Assembly: GCA_963930645.1 (NCBI GenBank)
Contig: OZ005662.1
Location: 5,709,436-5,773,435, forward strand
Direction: 5' to 3'
From: Salticus scenicus
Lineage: Eukaryota; Arthropoda; Arachnida; Araneae; Salticidae
Length of the DNA stretch: 64,000 nucleotides
Part shown: positions 56,982-64,000 of the stretch, piece after piece
Numbering within the stretch: position 1 is the stretch's first letter
Layout: every line of letters begins with the position of its first letter
Made by a program: the position numbers and the translations under genes
The notes under the pieces: model-generated
Database searches by the model: none
Told to the model about the DNA's origin: nothing
The model's input: the letters and a program-made list of their open reading frames with translations, nothing else

Positions 56982-57191
56982 GAGATCCATCAACGGACCA
57001 TCATATCAGCAGACGACCCGAGTTTCAGCAATTCATTCGGCGAATTCCCGGGCAAGTTGACCCACTACTCGAGCCGGTCTCAAAAAATCGTCGACAAGGA
57101 CGAAGTAAAGGAGATTTCGGAGCTGAAGGACGGAGAGGTGACCACCGAGACAACCAGAACCCACCACCACGAAGAGGCGTACGACGACGAG
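56982..57191 (+). CDS. Internal exon (70 codons) of the unidentified gene
   Basis: The acceptor TTTCTTGTTGCAG|GAG and the donor GAG|GTGAGTCTC enclose exactly 70 codons, phase 0 at both ends. It begins EIHQRTIISADDPSFSNSFG, continues with EFPGKLTHYSSRSQKIVDKD and ends TTETTRTHHHEEAYDDE. It has a Ser-rich stretch, a Lys/Asp/Glu-rich stretch and a histidine run before an acidic tail. No Cys or Trp and no recognisable domain. The acceptor lies only 115 bp after a foldback transposon. Translation past the donor stops after three codons, confirming the exon boundary. The antisense frame 57025-57294 is a shadow. The gene must continue downstream. Its next exon was not found by 64000. Confidence 0.9.
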
Positions 57192-57528
57192 GTGAGTCTC
57201 TAATTGCAAAGGTAGAACATCCGATCGATTTTGATTTGCAGAAAGATTTGATCAGTTTCAAGGCCGGAGATTTCTGTAGAGTCACTCCAATCAATGGATC
57301 AATGTTAATAAGGACTTATAACAGACGTGAAGTTTAAAACTTGCCATTGTATGATATTGTATTTGCATTTCAAAAAATGGTTTGTTCGTTTAAAAGCGAT
57401 TGGGCGGGTTTATTTATCTATCGTATCGTTACAATCGTATTTGAGATATAGCTGAGAATTTTATTCTTTTAATTAAAGAAAAGTTTTAAACTATGATTAG
57501 GGTGATCTGCTAGAAATGTATCACAAGC
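57192..57528 (+). other. Start of the next intron
   Basis: It begins GTGAGTCTC after the exon. No further exon was recognised to the window end at 64000, so this intron is probably at least 6.8 kb, unless a small exon was missed. Confidence 0.6.
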
Positions 57529-57746
57529 TACAGTCAGCAACAAAAGTATCCGAGCACTAGCCAATAATTCCGATATCATAAAAGTACACTTAATACTGTT
57601 TTGTTAAATAAATCCTTTCTGAATCATGTTCTTAGACTGACTAAGAACATGACTCGACAAAGACTTATTTTACAAAGCAGTATTAAGTGTACTTCTTTTA
57701 GACAGGGATTATTGCTAGTGTTCGGATACTTTTGCTGCCGACTATA
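57529..57746. mobile_element. Palindromic MITE, copy 4 (218 bp)
   Basis: TACAGTCAGCAACAAAAGTA at 57529 is mirrored at 57746 (...TACTTTTGCTGCCGACTATA). Arms of about 105 bp with more mismatches than copy 2. TA at both ends. It lies about 340 bp downstream of the exon at 56982. Confidence 0.9.
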
Positions 57747-57894
57747 ATAACTGACAACTTAAGCTCAAAAATCTAAAAAAAAAAAAAAAGAATTAATGTT
57801 TGAAAGTTCTGAATCTGATTCATAGAATACATATCTCTATAACATCTATTAAAATGCTATTGTTACAATTTTCAATTGCAATTGCGTTTATATT

Positions 57895-57953
57895 CGATGT
57901 TAACAATTTTCACGAATGCAATACTTTCTTTTTATGTATATAGAGAAAAGTAA
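57895..57953 (-). mobile_element. Short Helentron-like 5'-end remnant
   Basis: TTTTCACGAATGCAATACTT-TCTTTTTATGTATATAGAGA-AAAGT matches the 5' terminal hairpin region of the family in reverse. Only about 60 bp remain. Confidence 0.45.
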
Positions 57954-58104
57954 TAATTAAAAAAATAATAGCAGAAAATAATGCGTAAATCCATGAACAG
58001 TGTTGCCGATTTTAGTAACTTTTTTATTCAATATCTACCACTATTTATTAATTGCAATGTTTGCCTAATCAAGTCGAAGATTAATCATTTTATAATATCA
58101 CTCC

Positions 58105-58694
58105 CAACGAGATAAATAAAGTAGAGTGATAAATGGTAACCTTGACAAGGTCCAGCATGAATCATGTGACATGAACCATCAATACGTTGGTTTCCGTGGT
58201 AACAGCTTATTTTTATTAAATTTCTATGGCAACGGTTTGGAAATCGTACTTGGCGAAAATCATAACCGCCATTTTTTTTTTTTTTTTTTTTAAATATAGT
58301 TTAATATTTTTTTGTTCTTTGACATTTTATCATTTACTTCTTTTTTATTTCGTGCAGTCGAAATTTAACTGACAGTTTAGCTCTTTTGAAAGTTAACTTT
58401 TCTTTATAAACACTTTTAAACTTTGTTGGGAAATGATGAAAAAAAAAGTATTTTATTATTTATTATAATATAAAATATATGAAAAATTCTTTTAAAAACA
58501 ATCTTTTTCGATCCTAGGACTATTGTGTTACCCGATAATAATGATGATTTGCCGAGCTGAAATTATAAATGTCAAAATAGGGATAAAGGGCCAAACATAG
58601 CAATATATTGGTTCATATCACGTGATTCATGTTGAACCATGGAAAGCTAATCCTTTATCCATTGAATCAGGACTCTATTTTATTTATCTTGTTG
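58105..58694. mobile_element. hAT-type MITE, copy 3
   Basis: CAACGAGATAAATAAAG...TTTATTTATCTTGTTG, 590 bp. The flanking 8-mers ATCACTCC (58097-58104) and ATCACTCT (58695-58702) differ only in the last base. The interior is as in copies 1 and 2, with a T-run at 58273-58291. Confidence 0.85.
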
Positions 58695-58702
58695 ATCACT
58701 CT

Positions 58703-60540
58703 TCAAAATTATTGGAAGAAATGAAGACCCTAAATTTTGCAACAGTGTCCATGAAAAAAAGATCGGTGAAAGGAAAAAGAATAAAAATTACGCACGTTAT
58801 CTCTCGGTCCACACTTTTCATTTATTGCCGTTTGCAGTTTAATTACTTAATTGTCCGCCAGTCTAATCGACCGTGTTATCGGCTACTAAGTTTCTAAATA
58901 TTGCATTTGATAAATCGGCGCAATTGTGAGGTCAAATACAGAACAATTCCCTGCCGACCTTGTACTGTCAAGCTTTATAAATTATTTAAGATCGTAATAA
59001 ATTGTTCTATCTGAAATCAAAGACGGATTATTTGTCTCTATTAGATAATACTTATTGAATAATGACGATTTTCTTTTCTTTGAAACAATTCTCTCACGAA
59101 AAAAAAATGTATAGTTAGTCTTTAGAGCAAAAGAATCTGGAGATAGACATTAGAAAACACTGCAGCAGTTTGAAGAAATGTTATAGAATGTTTGAATGCT
59201 TGAATGCATTTTGAATGTTTGAATGCTTGAACAATTTATAATCTTTGCAGTACTAATGCACTGCCCTGTTCAAATTTATATGTAATTTCGTGTCGTAATA
59301 ATTCGCTTAATATGAAATAAAAGACAGTTTATTTATTAATAAATAATTCATATTGAACTGTTGCCATTTTCTATACCAAAATTTTCGGAAAAAAAAAAAA
59401 AAAAAAAATGAGTAGTAAGTTTTTTTAAGATAGAAATTGGAGATACAAATCAGGAAACACTGCAGCATTTTGAAGAAATATGAATAGTTGAAATTTTTAA
59501 TTTTCTGCAAAATATTTAAAAACCGATAGGAAAAGAAAAAGAAGAAACAACTAATTAAAATAAAAATATTTAAATGAGAGTTTTTGAAAGTATTTATCAA
59601 AATTTTCGAACCATTCAAACAACTGATCTAAAAATTCTAATTAATCTGAGATATTAACCATTACTTTGAAAACGACATAAGAGGGATCATCCATCACACC
59701 AAATTTTAAATTAATTTCTGAAGAGGCTTAATCAGCCAGTGGGGAAGGAGGGTGGGGTTCTTATCGTAATATAAACCTTATGGCTAAACGAAACGTTCGT
59801 GTTCTAAGAAAATTTTACAAGAAAAATCTTTTTTTTTTTTTTTTTTTTTTTGAGTTTTTATGGCTTTTGTGTTTTTTTCCTAAACTTTGTCTTTTCTTAT
59901 AATTTTTTTTTTTTTTTCTGAATTAGATATTTATGTACATTTTTAAGCAACAAATTTCTCTGTAAAATTTCATTATTAAAGTTCAACTACATTATTATTA
60001 TTATTATTATTATCATTATTATTATTAAATTATTATTATTATTTTGATAATTGATAAACTAATTTCAAAAATTATAATAAATACAAAATTGATCATTATT
60101 ATGGGGAAAAAAAGAAAAAGAAAAATCATTAGCATTTTTTAATTTTATAGAAATTTTTGGTTTCAAACATCTACATAGCAACCTAACCTGAATAAAATTT
60201 AAATAATAATTGCTTCAACAAATAAATAAATAACTTCTGTAAGGAAACACTATAAATAACCAGAAGCTCGCAACAGTTGTTTTAGCTCGAGATAATAGCA
60301 CAGCCCTTTATCAGGTGAAAGAATTAGGCCCGAGTGCGTCATTAAAGCAACAACTACGTACTCATTAAAAAAAAAAATACATTTTGAAATAAACAAACAA
60401 ACACAAAGAAATGTAAAAGTGGATAAACGAAGACAAGCTTATGAAGGATAAACAAAATACTGAAATTGAAATTTTTGATTTTCTCGTGAGATAGCTTTAA
60501 AATAGGATCTTGAGAAAATTCACTGCTGACTGAAAAAATA
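58703..60540. other. Non-coding DNA with a local duplication and simple repeats
   Basis: GGAGATAGACATTAGAAAAC-ACTGCAGCAGTTTGAAGAAA at about 59138-59180 is repeated as GGAGATACAAATCAGGAAAC-ACTGCAGCATTTTGAAGAAA at about 59429-59480, a local direct duplication of roughly 290 bp period. T-runs at 59828-59850 and 59903-59918, (ATT)n at 59992-60045. No gene was seen. Confidence 0.5.
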
Positions 60541-60581
60541 ATATTATACTCCTTACCAGATGTATTAAATTTTGTTAAAAA

Positions 60582-61404
60582 CTAGTATGTTGTGGTCACC
60601 ACAAAACTTTATTCTATATTTTCCTATACATATTTAAGTAAGGAAATGATTTTCATCTTAGAAAAAACTAGAACTAAATATTCAAAGAAAATAAGTTTTA
60701 ATGTCTATAAATAACACCTTAAAAACGCATTTTTATAATGGTTATCTCCCATATAAAGTTTTGTACAATTATATGCCATACAAGTTGAGATATAGCCCTC
60801 CTGTTATCGAGGAGATTTTTAATGTAGCAGCGCCAACTACTGGCTTATAAGCATACAAATTTAAATCAGCATAATATCCCGAAAAGACCTTCTCACATAT
60901 CAAGTTTTGTTTGATTATATGCAATAGAACCTGAGATATAGCTCTTCATTAAATTGCAGAAATCGCTGTGTAGCAGCGCCGCCTGTTGAGCAGTTGACAC
61001 CAAAAGTTGACATATACTAATTTGTCTCAAGATGCATTTATATATAAATTTATATGAAATTCTGTGCAGTAGTTCTTGAGACATAGCACTCCCTTAAATT
61101 GCGGAAATTGCTGTATAACAGCGCCACCTGTTGAGCGGTTGACACCAAAAGTTGATAGGCACTAATTTAGGTCAAGGTGCATCTACATATAAATTTATAT
61201 ACAATTCTGTGTAGCAGTTGCGGAGATACAGTTGCCACAAAATTTTTGTCACACACATACACACAGGCAAACGGACAGACAGATATTTTCTAAAATTGGT
61301 AAATTCGTGTTCTAAACCTCTCAAAACCTGTAAATCCGACGAAAACCGGTAGTCGAACATTTTTACTAATCCAATACTTTCTTCTATTGAATATCGAAGA
61401 AAGT
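60582..61404 (-). mobile_element. Helentron/DINE-1-like element flanked by ~40-bp direct repeats
   Basis: On the minus strand the 3' terminus CTAG with hairpin TTGTGGTGACCACAA is at 60582-60605 and the 5' hairpin ACTTTCTTCGATATTCAATA-GAAGAAAGT ends at 61404. The block GTAGTTCTTGAGACATAGC/GCGCCACCTGTTGAGC repeats two to three times inside (about 60790-61150), a local expansion. Both flanks carry ATATTATACTCCTTACCAGA-TGTATTAAATTTTGT (60541-60575 and 61409-61443). Confidence 0.75.
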
Positions 61405-61444
61405 AAAAATATTATACTCCTTACCAGATGTATTAAATTTTGTC

Positions 61445-61811
61445 AAAAATTAAACAGGTCTGAGAAATCATACTTTTCAATTTTGTTTCTGCACTGCGTT
61501 GGGTATCTGTGATGTATTTTGAAACGGTGAATTCAGAAATGCTTGTCTTTTCTTCCTAATACGTAAAGAACTTTCATAAAGTAAGAATGAAGATAGGAAG
61601 AATTAACCCAGAGGCTATCACAAATTCGAAACAATTTATTTCTAAAATACATTAAAATAGGCTATTATTTACATATTATTTTTAAAATGTATTTCTTTAC
61701 ATCAAAGCTCCCTTTAGAGCATTTTAACTTGTGAATAATTGGAGGGCTTTGTGGTGGTGAGGGGGGGATTCTGTATGCAGCATCCAACAATAATCTGCTA
61801 ACATGTTAATA
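61445..61811. other. Non-coding spacer, no gene recognised
   Basis: Only a G-rich patch at 61753-61769 stands out. Confidence 0.4.
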
Positions 61812-62033
61812 CTATAGATATAGTAATAAGACATAGATTGATCATCGAGGAAGAAAAGGGGATTCCTTTTCTCTCCGAGAAAGACGGCCATTTTTACCGG
61901 TTAATGGCTGTCTTTCTCCGAGTGAAATACACACGGATAATTTAGCAAATAAAATAGTATATGAATAATTTATGTACTAAAGGTGTATGAAAAACTGCAG
62001 ATACTCATTTTTCTTCCTTTCGTTCTTTCTTTC

Positions 62034-62066
<33 letters not shown>

Positions 62067-62893
62067 AAATAAAGCAATCAAAAATATTTAACTTTATTAT
62101 TCTTTTTTTTTTTTTAAGTTAAAGTTTTTTATATATTAAAACTACCGAGCTTTACCAGCGCCGCTTCTAACTATATTTAAAAGAATTTTAAAAATTCCAT
62201 TTTACTTATATATTATATATATTATATAAAATATTAAAAATATTAAAATTAAAAAAGATATATATTCCATTAAATATGAAGACGGTAATTATTTCATAAT
62301 AATTACCATATATATAGTAATATAGATCTAGCATCCCCATGTTATCGAGCAAAAATTTTGATACCGAAAAAAAGTTTTGGACCATTAGAAGGTATTGAAA
62401 AAAAAGAAAAATGAATTTGAAACTGTATCTGGAGTTTTTCATTCACCTTTAGTAAATAAATTATTCATAAATTTTATTTACTGAATTATCAGTGTGTATT
62501 CCTGTGTGTAATTTTCTCGGGGAAAGACAGCCATTAGAGTGATTTTTCCCGAGTAAAAAGGAATCACCTTTTCCCTCTCGATGATCAATCTATGCTTTAT
62601 TACTATATCTATGATAATAACAAAGCAACTGATTATAAAAATTATACTTTTCATAAATTAGTCAAATATAACTTACTTATGAAAACCTATTAACTTTCCT
62701 TTCATCCATTTATTAGTACAGTTGAAAGCCGCGCAATACATCGACATTTTAAAAATTCATCAACGTTCTATTCTATTACAATTGTCGAGTTTCAACACTG
62801 GTTAATGGCTGATGCCAAAAAAATTTTTCGGTATCAAAAATCTTTGCATGACAACATGCGGATGATAAATTTATATAAATTACTATATCTATG
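61812..62893. mobile_element. Composite of two overlapping inverted-repeat pairs
   Basis: Pair 1: CTATAGATATAGTAATAAGA-CATAGATTGATCATCGAG at 61812 mirrors 62581-62612, with inverted similarity extending inwards (GATTCCTTTT, GGCTGTCTTTC, CCGAG). Pair 2: TATAGTAATATAGATCTAGC-ATCCCCATGTT...GATACCGAAAAAA at 62313 mirrors 62800-62893 (TTTTTTCGGTATC...AACATGCGGATGATAAA...ATTACTATATCTATG). All four termini share CATAGATATAGTAAT. Because the second pair begins inside the first, either one element inserted in another or a tandem/solo-end arrangement exists. No ORF is convincing. Confidence 0.55.
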
Positions 62894-63558
62894 TTTAATA
62901 CTCCATCGTCCCTGATACGTGTTTTCCATTCCTTTGAGGTCTTAATGAAATAGAGCTCTCTTTATTCTTCATTCACATCATCCTGATTTTACGGGAAATA
63001 ACTTAGGTGAGAGTTAAAAAAGTGGAGCTTTAAGCTCAAAAATCCTATTTTTTGTTGAAACTGTACGTGATGCAATTTTTTGAATAGTTTTTACTTAATC
63101 AGCATTTTAAAATACATCAGAAAAAAAATCACTTGAAGAAGTCGACCTGTGTAATTTATGTAACAATTTTATTTACATATAAATTATTTAATTGCATATT
63201 ATGTTGGGTGAGGAAACAAATAATAATTAATTAATTTACCAAGGGAATTAAAAGTATAGAAATAAGGTTTCCAGAAAAAAAATAGTACATATATGTGTAT
63301 AAAGTTCATAAATTTTTCCAGTTGTTATAACAATAATGAAATAAAAAAATTAACAAACATGAATGCTTTAAAAAAAAATTTACAGGGTTCTCGAAATTTG
63401 AACAACTTCAAACTTTTATTTAAAAAACAGTAATAGGTTTAATATAAATTTTTTTGCAGCAATGAATAGAGGAATTCAAAAAAATTTTTGTAACCTTTCT
63501 CTGATTACGCTACAAAAAGCATAAAAAGTGTCTTTTTTTTTTCTGTCTTTCTTTCTTT
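62894..63558. other. Non-coding AT-rich DNA, no gene recognised
   Basis: No exon or element end was seen. Confidence 0.4.
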
Positions 63559-63945
63559 TTAACACGTTGAGCGCCATGTTAGCCATTCTAGATTCTAGAC
63601 ATTTTGTCATATATATCTCTAAGTACTGAAGGAATCATCTTGAAACTTTAGGAGTGTGCAGAACATGTTATACTTCAAACATTTCACTGAAAGTTTTGCC
63701 CCGAAAGTAAAAGCAGTACCAATAAAAAATTAAAACGTTGAGCGCCCTGCCAGCCATCGGTGGCTGACAGTGTCAAATAGGATATAAAGCCGCGTCAACC
63801 ATCGGTGGCGGATATAAAATAGGATATAAAACTAAAAATATTACATTTAATGATTGAAAATTTGCTTAATTTTTATTTATTACAGGAGGAATCCTTATGG
63901 AATTTTAATGGATTTTAAGAATTTGCGTGGCACTCAACGTGCTAA
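63559..63945. mobile_element. piggyBac-type MITE
   Basis: TTAA-CACGTTGAGCGCCATG at 63559 mirrors GCGTGGCACTCAACGTG-CTAA at 63945. The right tetramer is CTAA, one change from TTAA. The GTTGAGCGCC...GGCACTCAAC ends resemble piggyBac-type termini. Internal copies of the terminus (ACGTTGAGCGCCCTGCCAGC at 63735, GCCATCGGTGGCTGAC / ACCATCGGTGGCGGAT) form subterminal repeats. 387 bp, no ORF. Confidence 0.75.
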
Positions 63946-64000
63946 ATGGTGTTTCTCAAATAGAAAGTGTAATCATAGGGTCGCCGAACATTACTCCGAC

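Overview
The window is eukaryotic: very AT-rich, full of poly-A/poly-T and (TA)n tracts, with almost no long reading frames and dense with transposable-element remains. Three short, visibly GC-richer exons with proper splice sites lie on the + strand at 39743-39865, 46738-46899 and 56982-57191. They are separated by introns of about 6.9 and 10.1 kb, so this is a large-intron animal gene. The big introns, the Tc1/mariner, Helentron/DINE-like, Helitron, hAT-type and piggyBac-type elements and the tRNA-derived SINEs suggest an arthropod. A chelicerate such as a spider is my best guess, but the sequence alone does not prove it.

Host genes. The three exons join in frame (phase 0 at every boundary) and encode 165 residues of a charged, Thr/Glu/Lys-rich, cysteine-free and probably disordered protein that I cannot name. 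The gene continues beyond the window on the 3' side and almost certainly also upstream of 39743. A separate small candidate sits at 23855-23970: a TATA box, a hairpin, an ATG and a signal-peptide-like first exon ending at a phase-1 GTGAGT donor. No second exon was found for it.

Mobile DNA. The only long intact coding gene is the transposase (9298-10341, minus) of a Tc1-like element at 9147-10734 with identical 28-bp terminal repeats. Its catalytic spacing is DD38E, which points to the Intruder group. Around it are: (i) Helentron/DINE-1-like elements (512-1224, 1318-2012, 20027-21205, 27099-27828, 41735-42167, 60582-61404 and fragments) ending in a TTGTGG..CCACAA hairpin plus CTAG; (ii) a second family of the same architecture at about 50335-51582; (iii) four copies of an almost perfectly palindromic TA-flanked MITE (342-1274, 47242-47456, 49769-49985, 57529-57746), three of them involved in readable nested insertions; (iv) three hAT-type MITEs with 8-bp target duplications; (v) two piggyBac-type MITEs; (vi) a canonical-looking Helitron at 16947-20012; (vii) tRNA-derived SINEs; (viii) a LINE RNase H remnant at 49610-50334; (ix) several other inverted-repeat elements.

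Satellite DNA. A tandem array at 34780-36680 has about 13 monomers of 147-149 bp arranged as a dimeric 295-bp higher-order repeat. It lies inside a dispersed repeat family, and the same monomer (four copies) occurs inside the second Helentron-like element at 50440-51115.

The nested insertions give a relative history of the locus. No CRISPR, rRNA or functional tRNA gene was seen, and no viral gene was recognised.
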